DNA from: Mycobacterium europaeum
Lineage (GTDB): Bacteria; Actinomycetota; Actinomycetes; Mycobacteriales; Mycobacteriaceae
NCBI RefSeq assembly: GCF_002102155.1
Contig: NZ_LQOU01000016.1
Location: 62,001-126,000, forward strand
Direction of reading: 5' to 3'
DNA: 64,000 nucleotides
Within the stretch, counting starts at the first letter, position 1, and each line of letters starts with the position of its first letter. The notes below the pieces were generated by a model. It made no database searches and was not told where the DNA came from. It saw only the letters and a program-made list of their open reading frames with translations. Made by a program: the position numbers and the translations under genes. This document shows positions 40,683-50,585 of this stretch, piece after piece.

Positions 40683-43600
40683 ATGGCCGACGTGGATGCA
40701 GAGGCGATCCAGCAGGATCTGATAGCCGGGGTCGCCGCGGAACTCGACTTCGCGGGTGTCGAGCAGATCGGGCGCGGCGGGTTCGGCGCGGTCTACCGGT
40801 GCGCGCAGCCTCAGCTGGACCGCAGGGTGGCCGTCAAGGTCCTGACCAACGACCTCGACCCCGAAAACCTGGACCGATTCCTGCGCGAGCAGCGCGCGAT
40901 GGGCCGGCTCTCCGGACACCCGCACATCGTCACCGTCCTGCAGGTCGGCACCACCCGCGGCGGCCGGCCCTTCATCGTGATGCCCTACCACGGCAAAGGG
41001 TCGCTGTGGGGGCTGGTCAGCGGGCAGGGGCCCCTGGATTGGCGCGAGGCGCTCAGCATCGGCGTCAAGCTCGCCGGTGCGCTGGAGGCCGCGCACCGGG
41101 CCGGCATCCTGCACCGCGACGTCAAACCGGGCAACGTCCTGCTGACCGACTACGGGGAACCGCAGCTGACCGACTTCGGGCTGGCCCGCATCTCCGGCGG
41201 CTTCGAGACCCGCTCGGGTGTGGTCATCGGTTCACCGGCGTTCATCGCCCCCGAACTGCTCGAAGGCGCAACGCCCACAACCGGATCCGACGTCTACTCG
41301 CTGGGCGCCACACTGTTCTGTGCGCTGACCGGCAACCCGCCCATGGGCCGGCCCGTCCCCGAGATGCTGGCCAGACAGCGCGTGCCCGACGACGTCATCG
41401 CCGTCATCGAAACCGCCATGACCCGCGATCCGTCGCGCCGGCCGGCGTCGGCTCTGGAATACGGTGAGCAGCTGCGCGAGGTCCAGCGCCGCCACCACCT
41501 CCCGGTCGACGACATGGTGGTGCCGGTCGAGCTCAAGCGCGCGGGCTCGCCGCCGGCCGGATCGTCGGATCAGCGGCGCGAGGCCACGACGACGCCCCCG
41601 GCGCCGTCGACGAAATACCGTCCCCCCGCGTCGATTCAATCGCTGGTCCCACGCGACCGGTTGATGGCGCTGCTGCGCGCGGCCGGGCGGCGGCGGTTGA
41701 TCCTGCTGTACGCGCCGTCGGGGTACGGCAAGACCACCCTTGTGGCCCAATGGCGCGCGGAACTGACCGCCTCCGGCGTGGCGGTTGCCTGGCTGACCGT
41801 CGACGACGACGACAACAACGTGGTGTGGTTCCTGGCCCACCTGCTCGCGGCCATCCGGCGGGTGCGTCCCGCCCTCGCCGAACCGCTCGAGCAGATCGTC
41901 GAGCAGCGCGGCGACGAGGCGACCCGCTACGTGTTGACCTCGCTGATCGACGCGATCGACGAGGCCGGCGAACCCGTCACGCTGGTCATCGACGACTGGC
42001 AGCGGGTCTCGGACGCCCAAACCGGCGATGCCCTGCGGTTTTTGATCGGCCATGGTGGCGATCACCTGCAGATCATCGTGACCAGTTGGTCGCGCGCTGG
42101 ATTGCCGTTGAGCAAGTTACGAGTTCGCGATGAGCTGGTCGAAATCGATTGCGAGAAGCTGCGGTTCGACGCCGACGAGGCGCGGTCGCTGCTCAACGAG
42201 ACCGTCGGGCTGCAGTTGGCGGGCAGCGATGTGGCGGCCCTGACCGCGTCGACGGACGGGTGGGTCGCCGGCCTGCAGATGGCCAAGCTGTCCCTGCGCG
42301 GCGGCGGTGATCCGGGCGCTTTGGTGAGTCGGATGTCGGGCGAGAGCGAGGAGGTCGGCGAATTCCTGGCCGAGAACGTCCTCGACATCCTCGACCCGCA
42401 ACTGGTCGACTTCATGATGGCGACCTCGATCACCGAGCGCATCTGCGGCGAGCTGGCATCGGTGTTGGCCGGCGTCGACGGCGGACACGCCATGCTGGAA
42501 GACATCGAGCGCCGCGGCCTGTTCCTGCGCCACATCGACCATGAGCCGCAGTGGTTTCGCTACCACCAGATGTTCGCCGGATTCCTCGGGCGCCGGCTCG
42601 AACGCGACAACCCCGGCCGCCACCACGACCTGCACCGCGCCGCGTCGGTGTGGTTCGCCGAACACGGCTACATCAGCGAGGCCGTCGACCACGCCCTGGC
42701 GGCGGGGGAGACCGCCCGGGCGGTCGACCTGGTCGAGGACATCGAGACCAGGTCCTTGATCAACCAGTCGCGCATGACGACCTTTCTCGGCCTGGTCGAG
42801 AAGCTGCCCCCACAGCTGGTGACCACCAGACCGCTGCTGCAACTGGCGATGTCGTGGGCCAACATTCTGCTGCACCGCACCCAGGCCACCGAGGTGGCGC
42901 TCGACCGCTTCGCCGCCGCCATCGCCAAGGCCGACCTGCCGGAGGCGCGGCGCGCGGAGCTGAGCCTGGAATCCAGCGTGGTGCGGGCGGTGGCCGAGAT
43001 CTACGCCGACCGGATCGAAGGCCTCGAGGACCTGCTGGCCGAGGTGATGTCGCGGGCGCACGAACTGCGTCCGGTGCTGCCGCAGGCGGCCGCCACCGCC
43101 CTGGCGTTCGCGGCGATACACCGCTTCGACTTCCCCACCGCGCAACGACTTTTGGAATGGGCCGAGCCGTTCAACGAGCAGGTCGGCGCGGTCGGCGCCG
43201 TCTACGCTCGCAGCTGGGCGGGCATCGCCGCCCGCCAGCAGCTCGACATCCCGCTCGCGTTGCGCAGATTCCGCGAGGCCTTCGAGACCGGCACCGCGGT
43301 GGGGCCGCACTCGTATGCGGCGCGCATCGCCGGTGCGGTGCTCGGCGAAATGCTTTACGAGACGGACGAGTTGGACGAGGCCGCCGAACTGCTCGAGGAG
43401 AGCTATCACCTGGGGCCCGAGGGCGGCGGGGTCGACTACCTGGTGGCGCGCTACGTCGTCGGCGCCAAAATCAAAGCCGTGCAGGACGATCGAGAGGCGG
43501 CGGTCGACCGCCTCGACGCGGGCATGGCGGTGGCCGACAGGCTGCGGTTGCCGCGCCTGGCGGCCGCCATCACCCACGAGCGGATCAGGCTGGGGCTACC

Positions 43601-43952
43601 CATCGACCCCGCGGAGGCCGACCGGCTGCGGGCCGGAGGCGACATTCCCCACGGCGCCGACGGCATCGCGATCCTCACCGCCGAGCTCGACGCCGCCTCG
43701 GGCATCCGGCTGCTCGCCCGCAGCCACGCCAGCGAAGACCGGGACGAGGCGTGCCGGCGTGCCGGCGCCCTGCTAGCCGGAATTGACCCGGCCACCCGGC
43801 CGTTGGCCGCCCTGCAGGCCCGCCTGCTGCTCGTCGAAACGCTCACCGCCGCGCGACGCGCCGCCGACGCGCACGACGACATCGCGGCGGTGCGCGCCCT
43901 GTGCACCGAACACGGCTTGCCGCGGCTGCTGATCGACGCCGGCCTCGGTTGA
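40683..43952 (+). CDS. pknK: PknK-type serine/threonine kinase fused to STAND ATPase
   Basis: 1089 aa (PknK of M. tuberculosis is about 1110). Kinase domain ~20-280: IGRGGFGAVYRC loop, VAVKVL lysine, HRDVKPGN catalytic loop, DFGLA. Residues ~330-650 form a MalT/STAND ATPase: Walker A APSGYGKTTL, Walker B LVIDDWQRV. The rest is TPR-like helical repeats. PknK is a cytosolic regulator of growth-phase adaptation and transcription. Starts with the ATG at 40683. No LuxR HTH is present at the end, as in mycobacterial PknK. Confidence 0.93.
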   Translation: MADVDAEAIQQDLIAGVAAELDFAGVEQIGRGGFGAVYRCAQPQLDRRVAVKVLTNDLDPENLDRFLREQRAMGRLSGHPHIVTVLQVGTTRGGRPFIVMPYHGKGSLWGLVSGQGPLDWREALSIGVKLAGALEAAHRAGILHRDVKPGNVLLTDYGEPQLTDFGLARISGGFETRSGVVIGSPAFIAPELLEGATPTTGSDVYSLGATLFCALTGNPPMGRPVPEMLARQRVPDDVIAVIETAMTRDPSRRPASALEYGEQLREVQRRHHLPVDDMVVPVELKRAGSPPAGSSDQRREATTTPPAPSTKYRPPASIQSLVPRDRLMALLRAAGRRRLILLYAPSGYGKTTLVAQWRAELTASGVAVAWLTVDDDDNNVVWFLAHLLAAIRRVRPALAEPLEQIVEQRGDEATRYVLTSLIDAIDEAGEPVTLVIDDWQRVSDAQTGDALRFLIGHGGDHLQIIVTSWSRAGLPLSKLRVRDELVEIDCEKLRFDADEARSLLNETVGLQLAGSDVAALTASTDGWVAGLQMAKLSLRGGGDPGALVSRMSGESEEVGEFLAENVLDILDPQLVDFMMATSITERICGELASVLAGVDGGHAMLEDIERRGLFLRHIDHEPQWFRYHQMFAGFLGRRLERDNPGRHHDLHRAASVWFAEHGYISEAVDHALAAGETARAVDLVEDIETRSLINQSRMTTFLGLVEKLPPQLVTTRPLLQLAMSWANILLHRTQATEVALDRFAAAIAKADLPEARRAELSLESSVVRAVAEIYADRIEGLEDLLAEVMSRAHELRPVLPQAAATALAFAAIHRFDFPTAQRLLEWAEPFNEQVGAVGAVYARSWAGIAARQQLDIPLALRRFREAFETGTAVGPHSYAARIAGAVLGEMLYETDELDEAAELLEESYHLGPEGGGVDYLVARYVVGAKIKAVQDDREAAVDRLDAGMAVADRLRLPRLAAAITHERIRLGLPIDPAEADRLRAGGDIPHGADGIAILTAELDAASGIRLLARSHASEDRDEACRRAGALLAGIDPATRPLAALQARLLLVETLTAARRAADAHDDIAAVRALCTEHGLPRLLIDAGLG

Positions 43953-44031
43953 GGGCGGAACACGCCAAGGATGGTGAAGATGAACCGTCCTGGGTTTGAT
44001 GCTGCTTCCTTCTGTCAGAAGGATGCGGATC

Positions 44032-44818
44032 ATGACGAAGCACTACCCGGTGGAGCACCGTGAGCGCGCGGTGAAGATGGTCCTTGATCACCTTGGTGAG
44101 TATCGATCGGTGTATGGGGCCTGCCGGGGGATTGGGCCGAAAGTCGGGTTGGTGCGGAGTCGCTGCGCCGGTGGGTGCTGCAGGCCCAGGTGGATGCCAG
44201 CCAGCGCCCGGGCGTCACAAGTGCTGAGCAGCAGCGGATCAAAGACCTCGAACGCGAGGTTCGAGATCTCAAGGCGGCCAACGAGATCCTGAAGGCGGCC
44301 TCGATTTTCTTCGCGCGGGAACTCGACCCGCGCCACCGCTGATCTGCGGATTCATCGACCAGATGCGGGCCCGCGGTTTTCGGGTCGACTCGGTCTGCCA
44401 CGTGCTCTGTGAGCAGGGTGTGCAGGTCGCCCCACGCACGTACCGCAACTGGAAGACCGCCGCCCCGTCGGCACGTACGATGGCTGACGCCCATCTGACC
44501 GACGTGCGCCGGCGCGCAGTACACGTCGATCGCCTTCGCGGAAACCCTTGTGCTCGAAGGGATTGCGGCATCAATTGGCAGCATCGGCGATGCCTACGAT
44601 AACGCCTTGGCTGAGACAACGATCGGCCTGTTCAAACCCGAAGCCGTCGGCCTGCACAGCCCATTCCTCACCGGGCCGCTGAAAACGATCGACGACGTCG
44701 AATACGTGACCATGGAATGGGTCGACTGGTACAACAACCGCGCCTACACAGCCAGCTCAACTACATCCCACCCGATGAACACGAGGCCGCCCACTACGCT
44801 CACCACCTGAGGTCCTAG
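44032..44818 (+). pseudogene. IS3-family transposase remnant
   Basis: orfA starts MTKHYPVEHRERAVKMV and ends ILKAASIFFARELDP near 44342 but has an internal frameshift. orfB keeps the beginning (GFIDQMRARGFRVDSVC) and the end (SIGSIGDAYDNALAETTIGL, then a second frameshift before LNYIPPDEHEAA), missing the DDE middle. Upstream, GAACCGTCCTGGGTTTGAT looks like the left end of an IS3 element; no right inverted repeat is evident. Not functional. Confidence 0.85.
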
Positions 44819-44949
44819 TGGGCGACGCCTCAATGAAGCCAGCATCATCGGCGCACGGCGAGGTCAAGTGTTTCTAGGGTGCCGCGCATCGTCGTCCTCG
44901 ACACGGCAGACTCAAGCACGCCGACCTCGAACACGAAAAGAGAACGACT

Positions 44950-45348
44950 ATGAGCATGGCCTATCTCGCGCAACCAGCGCAGCAGCAACAACTGGAATGG
45001 CTCGATGGCAGCACACTCGCGATCCTTCTCGACGGCAAGGCAACCAATGGCCAGTTGATGATCGGACGCTTCGATGTCAGCGAGGGCGAAGCGCCGCCCT
45101 ACCACAAGCACACGCGCGAGGATGAGGTGTTCATGCTGATCAAAGGCACCGCTCTGGTCTGGTGCGATGACCAGGAAATGGAGCTGTCCGAGGGCGGAAT
45201 CATTTACTTACCCAAGGATATTCCACACGCGTACCGCATCACTTCTCGTAAGGCTGATCTGCTGATGATTAATACCCCGGCGGGAATCGAAGGCATGTTC
45301 CGCTACGCGGGTCGTGATAAGTCAGCACCGCGCCCGGAAGGCCTTTGA
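44950..45348 (+). CDS. Single-domain cupin
   Basis: 132 aa. Cupin core: YHKHTREDEVFMLIKGTAL (motif 1, with His-x-His and Glu) and GGIIYLPKDIPHAYRI (motif 2, His). Metal-binding small-molecule enzyme or sensor; substrate unknown. AGAG upstream of ATG at 44950. Follows the IS remnant, so it belongs to an accessory block. Confidence 0.85.
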   Translation: MSMAYLAQPAQQQQLEWLDGSTLAILLDGKATNGQLMIGRFDVSEGEAPPYHKHTREDEVFMLIKGTALVWCDDQEMELSEGGIIYLPKDIPHAYRITSRKADLLMINTPAGIEGMFRYAGRDKSAPRPEGL

Positions 45349-45572
45349 GATCGGCGAAGCTCGGAGGGGAGGCTCTCGTCGGCCGCGCGGGGAGCGGACA
45401 CGCATCTAGAGGCCCCGGCTCGGGGCCAGCCCAACCTCCATTCACCCCGGAAGAAGCGGACTGGGATTGGCCTTCGAGGCAAACGCCCGCGCCACCCGAT
45501 CCCGATCCGGACGGCCACTGGCAGCCGCCTGAGAACCCGCCGGGAGGGCAACAACCACGGCCGGGGCGCTGA
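45345..45572 (+). CDS. Pro-rich short reading frame (uncertain)
   Basis: 75 aa beginning with TTG that overlaps the cupin stop. End is PDPDPDGHWQPPENPPGG, low complexity. No motif; may be untranslated. Confidence 0.25.
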   Translation: MRSAKLGGEALVGRAGSGHASRGPGSGPAQPPFTPEEADWDWPSRQTPAPPDPDPDGHWQPPENPPGGQQPRPGR

Positions 45573-45616
45573 ACAGACTCCGAACACGGATGAGAAAAAG
45601 AGGGAGTAGCCGATTG

Positions 45617-46309
45617 ATGCACAACATTCCCATGGACGGCGCTGATGTGGCCGGCACGAGCGGTGGTTTCGGCTCGGAAGAGTGCGCACCGGCCGTCGTG
45701 CGCGACGCGTACTGGTACGCATCGCAACTGATCGATGCGGGCTGGTTGATCCGCCGCGTCGGCACCACCGAGGAGGGAGGGTTCTTCGTGGCCGAGACAC
45801 CGAGGCGGCGGGTCGTGTCCGTTGACGAGCGTTACCGCCCGGCCACCGACCCGGCCGCGCAGTTCGCCAAGAGCATTGCCACGTTGGCCGCTGCCGGCGC
45901 CGCCGAAGTCCGTGATTACCTCCGCGATCTGGTGCGGCTGCTCGCTGCGCATGCACCGCTGCGGCGACCGGCGACGCTGACTTGGCGCACCTGGCCCATT
46001 CCGGGTGTGCCGGCCGGCCTGCAGCCCATCCCGAAGGTTCGGGCTGCCTATAGGTTTGCCGTGACGCTGACCGACGACTACGGTTGGAGTCTCGCCGAGA
46101 TCGGAAGGCCCACGGCTGCAGGCGGATTCATTGCCGACATTCCGGGGGACACCGTGGCGATATTCCCGGCTTCGATGATCGATGATGGCACTGTCGGCTC
46201 GGCGTTGGCGCGCCTGCTCGGCCGTATGAGCGCGGCGGAGGTGGGTGTCGTCGCCGCGCTCGTCGAGTGGCACAGCGGCGTGTGTTATCACGAGGGTCGG
46301 ATCCGTTAG
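45617..46309 (+). CDS. Hypothetical protein
   Basis: About 230 aa, soluble, two repeats of similar type: YWYASQLIDAGWLIRRVGTT and YRFAVTLTDDYGWSLAEIGR. Each ends in GGFFVAE / GGFIADI, suggesting an internal duplication. ATG 45617 has AGGGAG upstream. No family recognised. Confidence 0.6.
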   Translation: MHNIPMDGADVAGTSGGFGSEECAPAVVRDAYWYASQLIDAGWLIRRVGTTEEGGFFVAETPRRRVVSVDERYRPATDPAAQFAKSIATLAAAGAAEVRDYLRDLVRLLAAHAPLRRPATLTWRTWPIPGVPAGLQPIPKVRAAYRFAVTLTDDYGWSLAEIGRPTAAGGFIADIPGDTVAIFPASMIDDGTVGSALARLLGRMSAAEVGVVAALVEWHSGVCYHEGRIR

Positions 46310-46614
46310 CGTCCAACGGCACTGGGGGGCCGATTCGTTATCGGACGACGGCAACGCGGCGCGGCGTCTCGCCGCGGCGGATTCGTCGTCAGCCCGGGCC
46401 GCGTCGGCGACATCCGTGATGAGCTCAGCCGAATACGAACGGGCCCACGCCATGGCCGCTGACGACCTCTTGGGGCTCAAGGGCGACAGATTGCTCCGCA
46501 CATCCTGCGGACACTGTGCGAAACCGCGTTTTACGCGCGCCCTCCTGGGGTAAGCTCGGCCGGGTTGGACATCAATGAGGCGGCGTCCGATCCCATCCGT
46601 CCTTCTTCCGCAAA

Positions 46615-46650
46615 CGATATATGCATTATCGATATTTCGGCCGATAGGAT
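46615..46650 (+). promoter_or_regulatory. TetR operator and leaderless promoter
   Basis: CGATA-N7-TATCG (46615-46631) overlaps a further CGATA at 46630, and a third CGATA lies at 46642. TAGGAT (46645-46650) is a -10 that would start transcription 7 nt later at the GTG of the TetR gene. Autoregulation is inferred. Confidence 0.5.
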
Positions 46651-46656
46651 TAACCA

Positions 46657-47319
46657 GTGGCTGCATCACCTACGCGCGGCAAGGAGCCCCGCGCGCTCCC
46701 GCGGCGCGAGCAAATTCTTGAGGCGGCTCGAGCCGTTATCGACGAGCACGGTCCCGACGCGTTGACCGAGCAAATCGCCGAGCGTGCCGGGCTGGCTCGT
46801 CCCAACGTTTATCGACACTTTGCCAGTAAGGAGGAGCTCGATCTCGAGGTGGCGCGCACCGCCTATCGGGAGTTGCAAGCCGAGATCGTGCGCCGGCTGG
46901 AGTTGTGCAATACGCCCCTTGACGTGATCCGTGCGCCGATCCAGAGCCAGGTCTTCTGGGCGGACAGTAACCGCAACCTGTATCGATTCCTCGTCAGCCG
47001 CGGGTACCAGCCGAGTTTCCAGCGTTACAAGGCGGATCAGGCCGACTTCGCCGCCGAACTCACCGCGATCGGTGCGCGCTATTTTCCGCATTTCGCGGAC
47101 GATCCCGACGCTGCCCTCGCCATCGTTGTCGAGCTCAGCGGGCTTGTCGACGCGTCGATTCTGGCTTGGCTGAACCGCCGGACCGAGTCCCGCAAGGCAC
47201 TGGTCGATCGGCTTGTGCTTCACGCTTGGCTGATTATCGACCATCACCTCCGCGACCGCGGCGTCCGCATCGACCCGGAGGTGCCGTTGCCGCGACCCGG
47301 GAAGAAACGAAACCGATAG
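46657..47319 (+). CDS. TetR-family regulator
   Basis: 220 aa. HTH: QILEAARAVIDEHGPDALTE then IAERAGLARPNVYRHFASKE. C-terminal ligand domain has TetR_C-like helices (AAELTAIGARYFPHFADDPD). Leaderless GTG start. Likely represses itself and perhaps neighbouring genes. Confidence 0.88.
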   Translation: MAASPTRGKEPRALPRREQILEAARAVIDEHGPDALTEQIAERAGLARPNVYRHFASKEELDLEVARTAYRELQAEIVRRLELCNTPLDVIRAPIQSQVFWADSNRNLYRFLVSRGYQPSFQRYKADQADFAAELTAIGARYFPHFADDPDAALAIVVELSGLVDASILAWLNRRTESRKALVDRLVLHAWLIIDHHLRDRGVRIDPEVPLPRPGKKRNR

Positions 47320-47584
47320 CCAGTTACAAATTCGCCGCTCGCACAGCGGATTTCGAAGCGCTCTGATCTCTTGTGATCGTGTCGTCGGCTCGGTGAAGGC
47401 GCTCATGTACCGCGTCGGGCAGTCCGGGATCGTGCGGTGTGCCACAATTGTGTCGATACATCACGTATCACACGCGCGCAAGTCACATACGGTTTCTGGC
47501 AGGTGACAAGTTGAGTAGTGAGGTAACGCGCCACCCGCGAGCCGTGCGCTCGTGCCGGCGTCGCGGCGCCTGGTTCAGGCTTTG
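47320..47584. other. Intergenic, nothing recognised
   Basis: 265 bp between convergent TetR and hemerythrin genes. No gene, hairpin or repeat was identified. Confidence 0.35.
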
Positions 47585-48076
47585 TTATTCCCTGGCGGCA
47601 GCGAACTCAGTCCAGCGCGGCGCCCTCTCCCGCAAGGCGACAAGTTCTCGATGAAGCGCCTTTTGCTCTTCGAGCGGAATGCGGCCCATGACGCCGAACA
47701 ATTCGCCGCATTCGGCGACGTGCACCTCGGTCGACTCCGAGGCGTGCAGCAGAGTCTGACGGTCGGTTTCGCTCAGCTCCGCACCTTCCGGCAATTCCGC
47801 GAGGGCCTTGATGACCGACAGGCCTTCGCGGTGCTCTCCGTAAAGATCGTCGACCTCGGCATCGCCGAGCATGCGACGCAACGCCGGATAAAAGAATTGC
47901 TCCTCGAAGGCGATGTGCGCGCCGGCTTCGCGGTCGAGGCGCTCGCCACGGGCCTTGGCCGCCCGATCGTCGCCCGCCCTGAGATGTTCGGAGACCTCGT
48001 GCAGGCCGCGGCCGAGGACAGCGTGGTCCTCCTTGAAAGCATCGGCCAGATCCGATGGGCCCCAAGCGTTTGTCAT
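47585..48076 (-). CDS. Hemerythrin HHE-domain protein
   Basis: 163 aa. Four-helix bundle with expected ligands: HAVLGRGLHEVSEHL, AHIAFEEQFFYPALR, YGEHREGL, TEVHVAECGE. Binds a di-iron site; mycobacterial members sense or detoxify oxygen, nitric oxide or peroxide. Start set at ATG 48076; divergent from the amidotransferase. Confidence 0.88.
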   Translation of the reverse strand: MTNAWGPSDLADAFKEDHAVLGRGLHEVSEHLRAGDDRAAKARGERLDREAGAHIAFEEQFFYPALRRMLGDAEVDDLYGEHREGLSVIKALAELPEGAELSETDRQTLLHASESTEVHVAECGELFGVMGRIPLEEQKALHRELVALRERAPRWTEFAAARE

Positions 48077-48141
48077 TGAACAAACTTCGTCATCGACATT
48101 GACGACAGTATAGTTGTGCTCGGGAAAGGCAATCACAGGAA

Positions 48142-48951
48142 ATGTGTCGCCTATATGGTTTTCGCGCGAATGAGCCCACGAAGGTGGAGTGCACACTCGT
48201 CTATGCGCAAAACGCCCTGATGGTACAGAGCCGCGAAGACGTGACCGGCCGAGGGAACGCACATGGCTGGGGTATTGCGACCTATGAAGACCATTGTCCG
48301 CATGTCGAGCGGCAAGCCTGGGCTGCCTATCAAGGAGAGCATTTCCGGCGGGCAGCCTCGCGAATCTTCTCGCAGCAGGTGCTCGCCCACGTGCGCCGCG
48401 CAACCGTTGGTGCTCCGAAGATCGAAAACACCCATCCGTTCGTCGATGGCCCTTGGTCTTTCATCCATAACGGCACGGTTCCCGGCTTTGACCGACTGCG
48501 CCCCCGGCTGCTTGAGCTCTTGCCAAAGGAGCGACGCGACGCGATTCGCGGTGACACGGACAGCGAACATGTCTTCCACTACCTGCGCACTCTGCAAGCG
48601 CGTTCGCCGGACCTTCCGCTGCTGGAGGTGCTACGCCAAGGGATCCGTCAGATCGCACAGTGGTGCGGCGAAATTGAGCCGACCGCACCGATCGGTCTCA
48701 ACGTCATCCTGACGGACGGCGAGCAAATGGTCGGCAGCCGCATCGGACGTACGCTCTACTATGTCCAGCGCGAAGGCGTGCACGATTGCGAAATCTGTGG
48801 CTTCCCGCATATTCGTCATCACACCGACCGGCTCTACCGAGCGGTCGTCGTCGCCTCCGAACCGATCAGCCATGAGCATTGGCGCCAGGTCCCGGAACGC
48901 TCTGTGTATCGGGTGACCGAGGATTTCTGCTTTGACAGTGAGCCGCTGTAA
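48142..48951 (+). CDS. Class II glutamine amidotransferase
   Basis: 269 aa. Cys2 nucleophile after Met (MCRLYGFRAN), NAHGWGIATYE, RRATVGAPKIENTHPF and FIHNGTV are the GATase_4 (YafJ/EgtC) motifs. Hydrolyses an amide such as glutamine or gamma-glutamyl groups. Followed at 134 bp by an ATP-grasp ligase, so a shared pathway is plausible. Confidence 0.88.
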   Translation: MCRLYGFRANEPTKVECTLVYAQNALMVQSREDVTGRGNAHGWGIATYEDHCPHVERQAWAAYQGEHFRRAASRIFSQQVLAHVRRATVGAPKIENTHPFVDGPWSFIHNGTVPGFDRLRPRLLELLPKERRDAIRGDTDSEHVFHYLRTLQARSPDLPLLEVLRQGIRQIAQWCGEIEPTAPIGLNVILTDGEQMVGSRIGRTLYYVQREGVHDCEICGFPHIRHHTDRLYRAVVVASEPISHEHWRQVPERSVYRVTEDFCFDSEPL

Positions 48952-49084
48952 GTTGCTGGCTCCCAAGGCGTTCGGTCGCCATAGCCCGGACACGGTAGCA
49001 GAATGCGAACAAATCGCGGCGGGTAGACTCGGGTCACCCACCCTGTGCGGGGAATAGGACAGGTACTTGGTCTCAGGACCGGCA

Positions 49085-50560
49085 ATGGACAGGCAGCTGC
49101 TTCCGTTAGTCCCGCGGATCGTCGCAACGCTGGACGAGCGCGAGTTGCGTCATGTCCAGGTGGTAGCGCAGAAGACAGCCGCGAAGGATGCGGCGCTGGC
49201 GGCGACTAGTGCGTTTGGAGACCGTGTGCGGCCGGGTATGGCGGCGGGCCCGTGGCTGGTCATCGGTGACACGCGAGAAATCGGCCTTTCCACACCGCAA
49301 AAGGCCCCGACCTACGAATATCGGCTCTCACTTCTCGCGCGCCGCGGCGACCTAGTCACTTTCGGCGGTGAGCCCCACCCCGATTTCGAGAATTACCGCT
49401 CGCATGTCCTTGGGACCGGACCGGTCGTCACCCTCAATTTGTCCTCCGGGGAGGGCAACCCTTTGCGCCCACTGGCGGTGCGTTGTCGACTCGATGGTGA
49501 GGCGTTCGAGCGCATCGTGGAAGCGACGAGGCGCAAGGGCGGTCTGACTATCCTCCCGCATATCGGCATGGGCAGCACATGGCAACTCGGCGCAGCCGTC
49601 GCTGAGGCGGCGAACGTCGCCGTTCACATTGCGAGCCCGCCTCCACGGCTCACGCGGTGCGTCAACGACAAGCTTTGGTTCGCAACATTGATCAGCGAGG
49701 TGCTCGGTGACGATGCGTTGCCTCCAACGTGCGCCGCGTATGGTCCAGCCGCGCTCGCAAATCGCATTCGCGCGCTCGCCCGATCGGCGGCGCGAGTGGT
49801 AGTCAAGGTGCCCTACAGCGCAGGTGGGGCCGGGAATGTGAGTGTTGCCGCAAATCAGGTGGCTGGGGCTTCGCTGGCGGACATCAAGGAATACATTCTC
49901 GACACCCTGCATGCGCTCGGCTGGTACGACGTTTATCCGCTGCTTGTCGGGTTATGGGAGGCGCCGGCGTTGAGCAGTCCTTCCGTCCAGTTGTGGATCC
50001 CCACTATCGACGATGGCCCGCCTCTCATCGAGGGCCTGTTCGAGCAGCAATTGCTAGGTAGCGAGGGGACCTTTGTGGGGTCAGCGCCAGCGGAGCTTCC
50101 GGAGCGCTGGCGAAACCAACTGGCCAATGAGGCGATGCGTCTGGCGGCGGTCTTGCAACTGGTCGGATACTTTGGCCGATGTAGTCTCGACGCGCTACTG
50201 GTAGGGCAGAGCTTCGAATCCGCGGACTTACACTGGATTGAGTGCAACGGTCGCTGGGGCGGTGTCTCCATTCCGATGACCATCGTGAACCGATTGAGCC
50301 GGGATCCTAGCCGCACGAAATTCGTAGTGGCACAACGCATTGGAGAGAGCCAAGCGCCGCGGCAGTTCGCCGATGCTGTTCGTGGTCTTGACGACCTGCT
50401 CTTCAAACCGGGCAACCGGGAACAGGGCGTCATCCTTTTGAGCCCGGTCGAGATCGAGGCCGGGCGGGGCGTGCAATTGCTGGCCTGCGCCGAAACCACC
50501 GCTGCGGCACGCGAGCTGTCAGAACAAGCGATCCTCATTCTGTCGCGGCCGTCGCGCTGA
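49085..50560 (+). CDS. ATP-grasp ligase (preATP-grasp type)
   Basis: 491 aa. N-terminal preATP-grasp domain (~50-200) and ATP-grasp fold: VVVKVPYSAGGAGNVSV for ATP, IECNGRWGGVSIPM for Mg2+. Resembles PGM1-type peptide ligases. Probably makes an amide bond; substrate unknown. ATG 49085 preferred over an upstream TTG. Confidence 0.8.
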   Translation: MDRQLLPLVPRIVATLDERELRHVQVVAQKTAAKDAALAATSAFGDRVRPGMAAGPWLVIGDTREIGLSTPQKAPTYEYRLSLLARRGDLVTFGGEPHPDFENYRSHVLGTGPVVTLNLSSGEGNPLRPLAVRCRLDGEAFERIVEATRRKGGLTILPHIGMGSTWQLGAAVAEAANVAVHIASPPPRLTRCVNDKLWFATLISEVLGDDALPPTCAAYGPAALANRIRALARSAARVVVKVPYSAGGAGNVSVAANQVAGASLADIKEYILDTLHALGWYDVYPLLVGLWEAPALSSPSVQLWIPTIDDGPPLIEGLFEQQLLGSEGTFVGSAPAELPERWRNQLANEAMRLAAVLQLVGYFGRCSLDALLVGQSFESADLHWIECNGRWGGVSIPMTIVNRLSRDPSRTKFVVAQRIGESQAPRQFADAVRGLDDLLFKPGNREQGVILLSPVEIEAGRGVQLLACAETTAAARELSEQAILILSRPSR

Positions 50561-50585
50561 ACGGAGTGGATCGGGTGGACCGTGT

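Noticed and set aside
40208..41467. Long plus-strand frame crossing tRNA-Gly and tRNA-Val
   Set aside because: It runs through tRNA genes and overlaps PknK in another frame.
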